From Bacilli bacterium (GTDB taxonomy: Bacteria; Bacillota_I; Bacilli_A; RF39; UBA660), in the NCBI GenBank assembly GCA_017411405.1, contig JAFQQE010000012.1, positions 81,280 through 145,279 on the forward strand: 64,000 nt of DNA, written 5' to 3'. A program made the position numbers and the translations under genes. Positions 43,522 to 52,430 of this stretch are shown here, piece by piece. How positions within the stretch are numbered: position 1 is the stretch's first letter; each line of letters opens with the position of its first letter. Below the pieces are notes generated by a model. It was not told the origin of the DNA and searched no databases. It saw only the letters and a program-made list of their open reading frames with translations.

Positions 43522-44454
43522 ATGGAATATATTATTAAGTCTAATTCTTATAGATTGAGTAAAGATAAAATAAATGAATTAACTTTAGGTATAGAAAAGG
43601 ATAATATAAGTTATTTTGATTTAAATATAGATTCAATAAATGTTATATTAGAAGAAGCTAGTTATAATTCTTTATTTGATTCCAAAAAAGCTATAATTGT
43701 TTATAATAGTAATATATTTGGTACTAAGTATGAATATAAAGATGACTTAGAATTATTAGAGAAATATTTAAATAATTCTAATAGTAATACTATATTAATA
43801 TTTTTATCAGATAGTATTTCTTTAAAAAAGAAATGTGTTAAGATGATAAAAGATAATGATCATTTATTTGAATTGAGTATGCCTATAAAAGATGATTTAA
43901 ATGATAAGATAAAAGATTATTTATCTAAGTATAATTATAAGATTGAAAATAAGGCTTTAACTAAATTAATAAATAATTTGGATAGTAATTATGATTATAT
44001 ATTAAATGAATTAGATAAAGTTATGCTTGTTAAAAAAGATTATTTAATTAATTTAGATGATATAGAAAAATATACTATTAGTATTAAGAGTGATAATATA
44101 TTTGATTTTGTTAATGTAATTATAAAGAAAGATACTAAGAAAATTAAAGAATATTTAGATAATTATATATATGAAAAATTAGAACCTGCTATATTATTTA
44201 GTAATATTGCTAATCAATATAGATTAATATATGTAGTTAAAAATTTAGTGAAAAATGGATATAGCGAAAAGAAAATAGCAGAAGAGTTAGATATTCATCC
44301 ATATAGAGTTAAGATTGCTTATGAGAATTCTTTTAATTATAGGGATAAAGAATTAATAGATATTCTACTTAGTATTGGTGAATATGATGAAAAGATTAAA
44401 AGTGGTTTACTAGATAAGTATGTTGCTTTAAAAGTTTTTTTATTAAATTTATAG
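43522..44454 (+). CDS. holA: DNA polymerase III delta subunit HolA
   Basis: Clamp-loader subunit that opens the sliding clamp. Residues 1-130 form the degenerate AAA+ fold (SLFDSKKAIIVYN, NSNTILIFLSD), residues about 130-200 the lid (LINNLDSNYDYILNELDKV), and the C-terminal collar ends with PYRVKIAYENSFNYRDKEL, typical of HolA. The length of 310 aa is normal. No other clamp-loader gene is adjacent. Confidence 0.88.
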   Translation: MEYIIKSNSYRLSKDKINELTLGIEKDNISYFDLNIDSINVILEEASYNSLFDSKKAIIVYNSNIFGTKYEYKDDLELLEKYLNNSNSNTILIFLSDSISLKKKCVKMIKDNDHLFELSMPIKDDLNDKIKDYLSKYNYKIENKALTKLINNLDSNYDYILNELDKVMLVKKDYLINLDDIEKYTISIKSDNIFDFVNVIIKKDTKKIKEYLDNYIYEKLEPAILFSNIANQYRLIYVVKNLVKNGYSEKKIAEELDIHPYRVKIAYENSFNYRDKELIDILLSIGEYDEKIKSGLLDKYVALKVFLLNL

Positions 44455-44502
44455 TGATTAATAGAATATTTTTTGATAAAATAGATAAGGTTAGGTGATT
44501 AG

Positions 44503-45153
44503 ATGAAGAGTGTAATAGCTATAGATGGACCTGCTGGTAGTGGTAAAGGTACTATTGCTAAATTAGTTGGTAAAAAATTAGGTTATATGTATATTGATTC
44601 AGGAGCTATTTATAGGTGTGTTGCTTTATTAACTATTAGGAATGGCATTGATATAAATGATGAAGAAAAACTATGTGATATAGCTAAGAAAATGAATGTT
44701 GAATTTATTGATAATAAAGTGTTTTTAGATTTAGAAGATGTTGGGGTAGATATTAGAAGTAAAGAAGTTTCAGATATTGTATCGTTAGTATCTAAGCATA
44801 AAAAACTTAGAGATATTATAATTGAAATAGAGAGAAATTATGCTAAGGATAAAGATATAATAATGGAAGGTAGAGATATTACTACTGTAGTATTTCCGAA
44901 TGCTAAATATAAATTTTATTTAGATGCTGATTTAAATGTTCGAGCGAAGAGAAGATATGAAGAATTAATAAAAAGAAACATTAAAATCACTTTAGAAGAA
45001 GTAGTTGACGGTATTAGTAAAAGAGATTATAATGATACACATAAAGAAGTTGGTGCTTTAATTAGAACTGACGAACAAATATATATTAATACTACTGATG
45101 TAGAGATAGAAGAAGTAGTAAATAAAATAATAGAAGTTGTTAGGAGTGAATAA
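44503..45153 (+). CDS. cmk: Cytidylate kinase
   Basis: Phosphorylates CMP and dCMP. The P-loop is AIDGPAGSGKGTIAK at residues 5-19, the CMP-binding region is YIDSGAIYRC, and GRDITTVVFPNA with LDADLNVRAKRRY forms the lid and sugar-contact region. The length of 216 aa is normal. It lies just upstream of alaS, which begins 1 base after its stop, so the two are co-transcribed. Confidence 0.95.
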   Translation: MKSVIAIDGPAGSGKGTIAKLVGKKLGYMYIDSGAIYRCVALLTIRNGIDINDEEKLCDIAKKMNVEFIDNKVFLDLEDVGVDIRSKEVSDIVSLVSKHKKLRDIIIEIERNYAKDKDIIMEGRDITTVVFPNAKYKFYLDADLNVRAKRRYEELIKRNIKITLEEVVDGISKRDYNDTHKEVGALIRTDEQIYINTTDVEIEEVVNKIIEVVRSE

Positions 45154-45154
45154 T

Positions 45155-46903
45155 ATGAATTTAAAAGATTTATATATTAATTATTTTATAGAAAAAGGAC
45201 ATAAACAAATACCTTCTGCACCTGTTGTTCCAGAAAATGATCCAAGTGTTTTATTTAATACAGCTGGTATGCAACCTTTAATACCTTATTTAATGGGTAA
45301 GGAGCATCCATATGGGACTAGGCTTGTAGATTATCAAAAATGTGTTAGAACTAATGATTTAGATAATATAGGAGATAATTATCATCATACATTTTTTGAA
45401 ATGTTGGGTAACTGGAGTTTAGGCGATTATTTTAAAGAAGAAAGTATTGAATATAGTTTTGGTTTTCTTACTGAAGTTTTAAATATGCCTGTTGATAAAT
45501 TAGCTGTAACAATATTTAAAGGTAATGATTTAATTAAAAGAGATGAAGTAAGTAGAAATAAATGGCTTAGTTTAGGTATAAGTGAAAAACATATTGCTGA
45601 AACTGAAGATGATAATTTTTGGATAGCAGGAGAAACTGGCCCTTGTGGAAGCGATACTGAAATATTTTATTTTAGAAGTAATGATCCTGTGCCTGTTGAA
45701 TTTGATCCTGAAGATGAAAGATGGGTTGAAATTTGGAATAATGTATTTATGGAATTTGAAAAACATAGTGATGGAACAATTACAGAGTTACCTAAAAAGA
45801 ATGTAGATACTGGAATGGGTTATGAAAGAGTAGTTGCAATATTAGATGGTGTTAATGATAATTATAAATCTAGTATATGGAAAAATACTATTGAAAAGAT
45901 AGAAGCAATATCAGGTAAAAGCTATTTAGGTAATGAAAAGAGCATGAGAATTATTGCTGATCATTTAAGATGTGCAGTATTTATAAGTGCTGATAATTCT
46001 GGTATTAAACCAAGTAATACTGATCAAGGTTATATTTTAAGAAGACTAATTAGACGTGCTATAAGACATGCTAAGAATTTGGGTATTGATATAAATTCTA
46101 ATTGGGAAGAAGAAATTGCTCTTACTATAATTTCAGAATACAAAAAGTATTATAGTGAATTAGTTGATAATAAAGATGTTGTTTTAGATGTATTAAAAAA
46201 TGAAAAAATTAAATTTAATAGAACTTTAGAAAAAGGTCTAAAAGAATTTGAAAAAATGATTTCAAATATTAATGATAATAAGTTAAATAAGGATGATGCG
46301 TTTAAATTATATGATACTTATGGATTCCCAATAGAATTAACTATAGAATTATCTAAAGAGAGAAATATTGAAGTTGATGTTGAAGGTTTTAAAGAAAAAT
46401 TTAAGGCTCATCAAGAATTATCGCGTCAAGGTTCTAGTGAAAAATTTAAAGGTGGTTTAGCTTCAACTGGGGAAAAAGAAACAAAATATCATACTGCAAC
46501 TCATTTATTAAATGCTGCATTGAAAATAGTTGTTGGTCCTGATGTTCATCAAAAGGGAAGTAATATTACTAATGAGAGAATGAGATTTGATTTTAGTTGT
46601 GATCATAAACTTAGTGATGAAGAAAAACAAAGAGCAGAAGAATTAGTTAATAATTGGATTAAAGAAGATTTAAAAGTTATAGTAACAGAAATGAGTAAAG
46701 AAGATGCTATAAAAAGTGGTGCTGAATGTATGTTTATTGAAAAATATCCAGATACTGTTACTGTATATAGTATAGGTGATGTATCACGTGAATTATGTGG
46801 TGGTCCACATGTATCTAGTACAGGATGTCTTGGAACATTTAAAATAAAAAAAGAAGAAGCATCATCTGCTGGTGTTAGAAGAATTAAGGCTGTTTTAGAG
46901 TAA
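45155..46903 (+). CDS. alaS: Alanyl-tRNA synthetase, short form
   Basis: Class II synthetase for tRNA-Ala. I start at the ATG at 45155, 8 bases after AGGAG. The catalytic core (FNTAGMQPLIPYLMG, HHTFFEMLGNWSLGDYFKEE) and tRNA-binding domain (TDQGYILRRLIRRAIRHA) are complete. The editing domain keeps its zinc/catalytic residues in HTATH and CGGPH. The protein has 582 residues against about 870 usual. The beta-barrel between tRNA-binding and editing parts is almost deleted, and the C-terminal DHHA1/C-Ala domain is missing. The end is a clean stop plus terminator, so this is not a frameshift. Confidence 0.93.
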   Translation: MNLKDLYINYFIEKGHKQIPSAPVVPENDPSVLFNTAGMQPLIPYLMGKEHPYGTRLVDYQKCVRTNDLDNIGDNYHHTFFEMLGNWSLGDYFKEESIEYSFGFLTEVLNMPVDKLAVTIFKGNDLIKRDEVSRNKWLSLGISEKHIAETEDDNFWIAGETGPCGSDTEIFYFRSNDPVPVEFDPEDERWVEIWNNVFMEFEKHSDGTITELPKKNVDTGMGYERVVAILDGVNDNYKSSIWKNTIEKIEAISGKSYLGNEKSMRIIADHLRCAVFISADNSGIKPSNTDQGYILRRLIRRAIRHAKNLGIDINSNWEEEIALTIISEYKKYYSELVDNKDVVLDVLKNEKIKFNRTLEKGLKEFEKMISNINDNKLNKDDAFKLYDTYGFPIELTIELSKERNIEVDVEGFKEKFKAHQELSRQGSSEKFKGGLASTGEKETKYHTATHLLNAALKIVVGPDVHQKGSNITNERMRFDFSCDHKLSDEEKQRAEELVNNWIKEDLKVIVTEMSKEDAIKSGAECMFIEKYPDTVTVYSIGDVSRELCGGPHVSSTGCLGTFKIKKEEASSAGVRRIKAVLE

Positions 46904-46927
46904 GAGAATTGACTTCTCTTTTTTTGT
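46902..46927 (+). terminator. Terminator of alaS
   Basis: AAGAGAA / TTCTCTT hairpin and seven T. Confidence 0.75.
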
Positions 46928-46960
46928 ATGCTAAAATATTAGACATTTGTAAGGGGTGGA

Positions 46961-48913
46961 ATGATGGGATTTTTAGGCTTTATAAAAAACTTTTTTAAAA
47001 GAAATAAATATATTGAATTACCTATAAAAAAAGTAGAGAAATTAAAAAATGAATATGATTATAATGAAACAGAAGAAACTATCACATTAGATACAAAAAA
47101 ATTATCAAATGAACTATCTAATATAGAAAAAGGTACTATTATTTATGCAAATAGATATGATAATGAAGAAGAAATGGAACAGATACCTATAGGGCATAGA
47201 AGAGGGTCTTATTTAGTTCTAGGTAAAAATGATAATTATTTATTATGTTTTACTGGTACAGGAGTATTTCCTGAAAAAATAAGAAAATATAGATTTTTAA
47301 AAGTGATTAAAGATATATATGATATGAAAAAAGAAACATATTTTCATTTAAATAATATTGAATATATAAATGATGAAAGGTTTTTAAATACTGTAGATAA
47401 TTTAGATAAAGAAGATATGATTACTTTAAATAAACATCTTAGTATTTTAAAAAATAGAGGATACTATGATAAATTTGATTTAAATATCTCTCTGGAAGAT
47501 ATAGAATGCAATGTTGGTGATGTTATATCTTTTAAAAGTAAATTATATTTTATTATAGAAACCAATAAAGAAAGTTACAAATGTATTGAATTAACTAAAA
47601 ACTTTATTGATGATTCTTTTAAAGTAGATGGTTTATATTTTAATTTAAATAATATAATTGATATTAATAAGAGTAGTAATATTAAATTAATGAATTATGT
47701 TAGTGGAGAAACTTTAGATAATATTTTAAGTAATATAAATAATTATTTTATTGATTTAGATAATAAAAAATATGTACAAAGAGGTAGTGTTGTAATATAT
47801 AATAATGAATATTATTATGTTTATGGTGAAGAAGGAAATAATTGGTTATTATTTAAATTATATAATGATTTTAATGAAGAATATGATGAACTTAGTATAT
47901 CTAGTAAAGTATTTTATACTGACTATAAAAACAATATAAAATTAGATAAAGATTGTAATATTAAAAATTATATTTTAGCTACTGAAGAAGAAATAGATAT
48001 TATTAAAGATAAGAAAAAACATTATAAGAAAACATTAGAATATAAAAAATTTAAAGAAGAACAAGAAAAAAAGAAACAAGAATATTATAATCCGTATTTT
48101 AAACCTGGTGTTATAGTTATGGCTAAAGATTTTAGTAGAGAAACCTATATTATTATTGATAGAGATTATGATTTAATATCTTGTATTTCTATTAAAGAAT
48201 TAGATAATAATAGAATAGTAATTAGAGATTTTAGTAGTAGTCAAATTATGTCTATTAAAGTAAGAGCTAATGAATTAAAAAGAGTGAAGGATAAAATAGA
48301 GTATTTAACTAATAATAAAATATCTGAAAATAGTGGCGTTAAAATTGAACTTAATAGAGGTGTAGTAATTAAAAGAAAAGATTCTTATTTTTATATTTAT
48401 GGTACTACAGGTAATAATTGGATGTTATTTGAAATATATAAAGAGAAAGATGTGGATAATAAATATAATGAAATAACTATAAAAGATTTAATATTTTATA
48501 CTGACTTTAGTAATTTAATAACATTAAATAAGAATCTAATAGATTATGAAATAATTGCTATTGCTAACGATCTAGAAATAGAAAATATTAGAAAAAGTAA
48601 AAAATCTTATAATAAAAAGAATAATAAAAGTTATAAAGAAGTATATCCTACAAAATTATATAATGGTGTAGTTATAGAAGATAGAAATAATTTAGGTACA
48701 AAATATGTTATATATGACTATGGTTCTTTATATTCTAGATGTATTAGTTTAGACGATTTAAATTCTGGAATAAAGAAAATAAAAACTATTTTAACTAGTG
48801 ATTTAATTATATCTGATAGTATTGTTTATGATAATGTAAAAGAATTAATAGATAGTTATTGTAATATTGAAGTTAGTTCTATAGATGATAATTATACTAA
48901 AACATTAAAATAA
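46961..48913 (+). CDS. Hypothetical repeat protein, 650 aa
   Basis: Not recognised. It begins with an amphipathic, basic N-terminus (MMGFLGFIKNFFKRNKY) and then contains several related beta-rich modules. Two of them are close to each other: RGSVVIYNNEYYYVYGEEGN...WLLFKLY with VFYTDYKNNIKLDKD, and RGVVIKRKDSYFYIYGTTGN...WMLFEIY with IFYTDFSNLITLNKN. Shorter related units begin KGTIIYANRY, KPGVIVMAKDF and YNGVVIEDRNN. The modules resemble the 82-aa protein at 12624. There is no signal peptide and it is probably cytoplasmic. AAGGGGTGG is the ribosome site; the start could be either of two adjacent ATGs. Confidence 0.65.
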   Translation: MMGFLGFIKNFFKRNKYIELPIKKVEKLKNEYDYNETEETITLDTKKLSNELSNIEKGTIIYANRYDNEEEMEQIPIGHRRGSYLVLGKNDNYLLCFTGTGVFPEKIRKYRFLKVIKDIYDMKKETYFHLNNIEYINDERFLNTVDNLDKEDMITLNKHLSILKNRGYYDKFDLNISLEDIECNVGDVISFKSKLYFIIETNKESYKCIELTKNFIDDSFKVDGLYFNLNNIIDINKSSNIKLMNYVSGETLDNILSNINNYFIDLDNKKYVQRGSVVIYNNEYYYVYGEEGNNWLLFKLYNDFNEEYDELSISSKVFYTDYKNNIKLDKDCNIKNYILATEEEIDIIKDKKKHYKKTLEYKKFKEEQEKKKQEYYNPYFKPGVIVMAKDFSRETYIIIDRDYDLISCISIKELDNNRIVIRDFSSSQIMSIKVRANELKRVKDKIEYLTNNKISENSGVKIELNRGVVIKRKDSYFYIYGTTGNNWMLFEIYKEKDVDNKYNEITIKDLIFYTDFSNLITLNKNLIDYEIIAIANDLEIENIRKSKKSYNKKNNKSYKEVYPTKLYNGVVIEDRNNLGTKYVIYDYGSLYSRCISLDDLNSGIKKIKTILTSDLIISDSIVYDNVKELIDSYCNIEVSSIDDNYTKTLK

Positions 48914-48918
48914 TATTT

Positions 48919-48950
48919 AAGAAATTGGTTTATACTAATTTCTTTTTTTT
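48919..48950 (+). terminator. Terminator after the 650-aa gene
   Basis: AAGAAATT / AATTTCTT hairpin with a T run. Confidence 0.75.
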
Positions 48951-48995
48951 AAAATTCATGATAAAATTAAATTAATTAAGAAGGGTTGATCTATT

Positions 48996-49520
48996 ATGTT
49001 TGATAAGTTTGTTCCAGATATTTATGCTAAGAGTATTTATACTATTGATTATGCTTCCTTAAAAAAGAAGAAAGTTAAGTGTTTAATATTTGATTTAAAT
49101 AATACTATTGCGCCTTTAACTTTAAAAAAACCTAATAAAAAATTATTAGATTTATTTGAAGAATTGAAAGATATGAAATTTAAGATATATATAGTAAGTA
49201 ATAGTAGCAAAAAAAGAGTTGAACCTTTTAAGGATAATTTGTGTGTAGATTCTGCTTATTTAGCTTTTAAACCTAGTTTAAGAAAGTTTAAAAAAATATT
49301 AGATATTACTAATTACAAAGAAAATCAAATAGCTTGTATTGGTGATGAATTAATAAGTGATATATGGGCTAGCAATAGAATGAACTTTGTTAGTATATTA
49401 GTAAATCCAATGGGGTCTAAAGAATATGTATCTACTAAGTTAGGTAGGTTATTTGAAAATTATATAATAGATAAATTAACTAATAAAAAATTATTTAGAA
49501 GGGGGAAATATTATGAATAG
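48996..49520 (+). CDS. yqeG: HAD-superfamily phosphatase YqeG
   Basis: YqeG-type HAD IIIA hydrolase, possibly a phosphatidylglycerophosphate phosphatase as in other bacteria and plants. The N-terminus FVPDIYAKSIYTIDYASL is characteristic. Motif I is FDLNNTIAPL, where the usual DxDxT reads DLNNT, so the second Asp is Asn. Motif II is IVSNSSKKR, motif III K is FKPSL, and motif IV is CIGDELISDIWASNR. The length of 174 aa is normal. It overlaps yqeH by 8 bases; the yqeG-yqeH order is conserved in Firmicutes. Confidence 0.88.
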   Translation: MFDKFVPDIYAKSIYTIDYASLKKKKVKCLIFDLNNTIAPLTLKKPNKKLLDLFEELKDMKFKIYIVSNSSKKRVEPFKDNLCVDSAYLAFKPSLRKFKKILDITNYKENQIACIGDELISDIWASNRMNFVSILVNPMGSKEYVSTKLGRLFENYIIDKLTNKKLFRRGKYYE

Positions 49521-50475
49521 GGTATGTTTTGGCTGTGGAAGTATATTACAATCAGATAGTGAAATGATTACTGGTTATGTTCCTAAAGAAAAGATAGACA
49601 ATGCTAATTATTGTAAACGTTGTTTTAGATTAACTCATTATGGTGATAAAACTAGTAATGATTTTGAAAAGAGTACTAAAACTATTTTAGATAAAGTGAA
49701 TTTTAGTAATAATTATAAAATATTTATAATTGATTTTATAAATATTAATAATAATACTATGAATATATTTAAAAGTATAAAGGGTAATAAGTTATTATTA
49801 ATTAGTAAAATTGATTTAATTGATAAATCTATTAATATAAATAATGTAGTAAAAAGAATTAAAGAGATTTATAGAATAAGTAGTGATATAAGATATATAA
49901 GTAGTGTTAAAGATTATGGTGTTAATTCTTTATTAAAATATTTGGAAATTAAAAATATAAAGAAATGTTATATATTAGGGCCTACTAATAGTGGTAAGAG
50001 TACATTAATAAATAAATTAATGGAATTATATAATCCTAAATTAAATAAGTTAACTATATCTAATAAACGTAATACTACTTTGGAATTTATTAAAATTAAA
50101 ATAAAAGATATTACTTTTATAGATAGTCCTGGTTTTTTAATTAATGATTATAATTTAGATAATAAATATAAGAGTATTATTAAACCTATAACATTTAATA
50201 TGAAAGAGAATGAAGTTATTAAGATAAATGATTTTTATATAAAGTTTAGTAATAATACTAGTATAACAATTTATTTATTTGATAAATTAGAAATGGGTAA
50301 ATATTATAAAGAATTAGAATTTAATTATGATATGGAAATTGATGATAATATAGATTTATGTATAAATGGATTTGGTATTATTAATATTAAACATGGTGGT
50401 AATATTCGTATTAATAATTTAGATAAAGATTTAATTAGTATTAGACGTAGTGTTTTTGGGGGATATGATGAGTAA
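49513..50475 (+). CDS. yqeH: Circularly permuted GTPase YqeH
   Basis: 30S ribosome-assembly GTPase. An N-terminal treble-clef zinc finger (CFGCGSILQSD, CKRCFRLTHYGD) precedes a permuted G domain. The G4-like motif LLISKIDLIDKS comes first, then the P-loop LGPTNSGKSTLINKL near residue 157, then G3 IDSPGFL. The C-terminal domain is short for the family (320 aa against about 365). GGGGGAAATAT is the ribosome site. It overlaps mutL by 8 bases. Confidence 0.9.
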   Translation: MNRVCFGCGSILQSDSEMITGYVPKEKIDNANYCKRCFRLTHYGDKTSNDFEKSTKTILDKVNFSNNYKIFIIDFININNNTMNIFKSIKGNKLLLISKIDLIDKSININNVVKRIKEIYRISSDIRYISSVKDYGVNSLLKYLEIKNIKKCYILGPTNSGKSTLINKLMELYNPKLNKLTISNKRNTTLEFIKIKIKDITFIDSPGFLINDYNLDNKYKSIIKPITFNMKENEVIKINDFYIKFSNNTSITIYLFDKLEMGKYYKELEFNYDMEIDDNIDLCINGFGIINIKHGGNIRINNLDKDLISIRRSVFGGYDE

Positions 50476-52237
50476 AATACAAGTAATGAGTGAAACTTTA
50501 GCTAATAAGATTGCTGCTGGAGAAGTTGTAGAAAGAGTATCTAGTGTAGTTAAAGAATTAGTTGAAAATAGTATAGATGCTCATGCTAAAAGTATTAAAG
50601 TTGAATTAGAAAATAGTGGACTTAAAAGTATTAGTGTAACTGATGATGGTGTTGGTATGGATAGGGAAGATGCTAAACTTTCTTTTTCTAGACATGCAAC
50701 AAGTAAATTATATAAGGATGACGACCTATTTTTTATAAATACTTTAGGTTTTAGAGGTGAAGCATTACCAAGTATAGCTAGTGTAAGTAAAGTAAGACTT
50801 AAAACTAGTACAGGAAGTGTTGGTACTGAAATTATTATTCATGGAGGTAAATTAATTAGTATTAATGATTCTGATAGTAGAGTTGGTACTACTTTTGTTG
50901 TTGAAGATCTATTTTATAATACTCCGGCTAGATTAAAATATTTAAAGAGTGATACTACTGAATTATCTAGTGTAATAATGTATATGGAAAAACTTTCTTT
51001 AGCTAATCCTCATATTAAGTTTACTTTAATAAATAATGATAAAACTATAATAAGTACTAGTGGTAGTAATAATTTACTTAAAACTATTTATGAATTATAT
51101 GGATATAGTGTTAGTAGTAATATGATGAGTATTAATGTTAATAGTGAAGATTATGATATTAATGGATATATTTGTAAACCTAGTATACTTAAATCTAATA
51201 GAAATCATATGACTACTATAGTTAATGGTAGAATAGTAAAGAATACAGAATTAAATAGAGCTATAAATGATGCTTATAATACTTATAAACCTGATATAAA
51301 ATATCCTGTAGTGGTATTAAATATTAATACAGATCCTACTATAATAGATGTTAATATACATCCTACTAAACAAGATATTAAGTTTAGTAAATTAGCTGAG
51401 TTAAATGAATTAGTTAATAAAAGTATTAAAGATGCTTTATATAAAACTTTGTTAGTACCTAAAATTGAAGTTAAAGAGATAAATAGTAATAACGAAATAA
51501 ATATAATGAAGGATATAGAAAAACCTATAGAGTATGTTATAAATAAAGATATTAATAAATTAAATGATGAACAAATAAAATTAGATTTTACTAATGTAAG
51601 TGATATAAATGAAATAGATAGTGGATATGTTGATGAAAAAAATATTAAATTTAAAAAGTTAGAATTATATCCTTGTGGTTTAGTAATGGGAACTTATATA
51701 GTTTGTGAAAATGAAGATAATATGTATTTAATAGATAGTCATGCCGCTCATGAAAGAATAAATTATGAAAAATATTTAAAAAGTTTATCTAGTGAAGAAA
51801 TAAGTACTATAGATCTTTTAATACCAATAACTATAGAACTTAATCCATCTGATTATACTAAATTTATGGAAAGAATAGATGTTTTAAAAAATATGGGATT
51901 TTCTATTAGTGAGTTTGGTATTAATACAATTATGTTTAGTAGTCATCCAACATGGTTACTCAATGGTTATGAAAAAGATTCTATAGAAAGACTTGTAGAT
52001 TTAATTATTAATGATTATAATGTTGATAGAGTAAAATTCAATGATTCTATATCAAAAACATTAGCTTGTAAAATGAGTGTAAAGGGTAATACTAGAATTA
52101 ATATGGAGCAAATGCAAAATATAATTGATGAATTAGTATTATGTGATAATCCGTATAATTGTCCTCACGGAAGACCGACTATTATTACTTTTACTAAGTA
52201 TGAATTAGAAAAGATGTTTAAAAGAATAATGAATTAG
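50468..52237 (+). CDS. mutL: DNA mismatch repair protein MutL
   Basis: GHKL ATPase and nicking endonuclease partner of MutS. I use the ATG at 50468, 6 bases after GGGGG; the ATG at 50465 is too close. The ATPase motifs are NKIAAGEVVERVSSVVKELVENSIDA and TDDGVGMDREDAKL, and GFRGEALPSIASVSK follows. The C-terminal domain keeps the endonuclease metal site DSHAAHERINYE (the usual Gln is Ser) and CPHGRP plus FKR at the end. The length of 589 aa is normal. It is coupled to yqeH. Confidence 0.95.
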   Translation: MSKIQVMSETLANKIAAGEVVERVSSVVKELVENSIDAHAKSIKVELENSGLKSISVTDDGVGMDREDAKLSFSRHATSKLYKDDDLFFINTLGFRGEALPSIASVSKVRLKTSTGSVGTEIIIHGGKLISINDSDSRVGTTFVVEDLFYNTPARLKYLKSDTTELSSVIMYMEKLSLANPHIKFTLINNDKTIISTSGSNNLLKTIYELYGYSVSSNMMSINVNSEDYDINGYICKPSILKSNRNHMTTIVNGRIVKNTELNRAINDAYNTYKPDIKYPVVVLNINTDPTIIDVNIHPTKQDIKFSKLAELNELVNKSIKDALYKTLLVPKIEVKEINSNNEINIMKDIEKPIEYVINKDINKLNDEQIKLDFTNVSDINEIDSGYVDEKNIKFKKLELYPCGLVMGTYIVCENEDNMYLIDSHAAHERINYEKYLKSLSSEEISTIDLLIPITIELNPSDYTKFMERIDVLKNMGFSISEFGINTIMFSSHPTWLLNGYEKDSIERLVDLIINDYNVDRVKFNDSISKTLACKMSVKGNTRINMEQMQNIIDELVLCDNPYNCPHGRPTIITFTKYELEKMFKRIMN

Positions 52238-52254
52238 AATAGAGAGGGTTACTT

Positions 52255-52365
52255 ATGAAAAATATTTTTAAAGATGATAAATCATTTTATATTATTGTTG
52301 GTTTAGCACTTATTATACCTATTATTATAGGGCTTATATATGTATTTACAACAATTTATGGTTAA
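52255..52365 (+). CDS. Tiny membrane protein, 36 aa
   Basis: ATG at 52255 follows GAGAGGGTTACTT. A charged N-terminus (MKNIFKDDKS) is followed by one strongly hydrophobic helix (IIVGLALIIPIIIGLIYVF) and ends TTIYG. It begins 17 bases after mutL and is followed directly by a terminator, so it closes that operon. No family is recognised. Confidence 0.6.
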   Translation: MKNIFKDDKSFYIIVGLALIIPIIIGLIYVFTTIYG

Positions 52366-52391
52366 AAAAGTAAAATATTACTTTTTTTTTA
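52364..52391 (+). terminator. Terminator of the yqeGH-mutL operon
   Basis: AGTAA / TTACT core hairpin extended by A-T pairs, with a T run of nine. Confidence 0.7.
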
Positions 52392-52430
52392 TTTAGATTT
52401 ATAGTAAAATATTGATAGTAGGGTGATACG

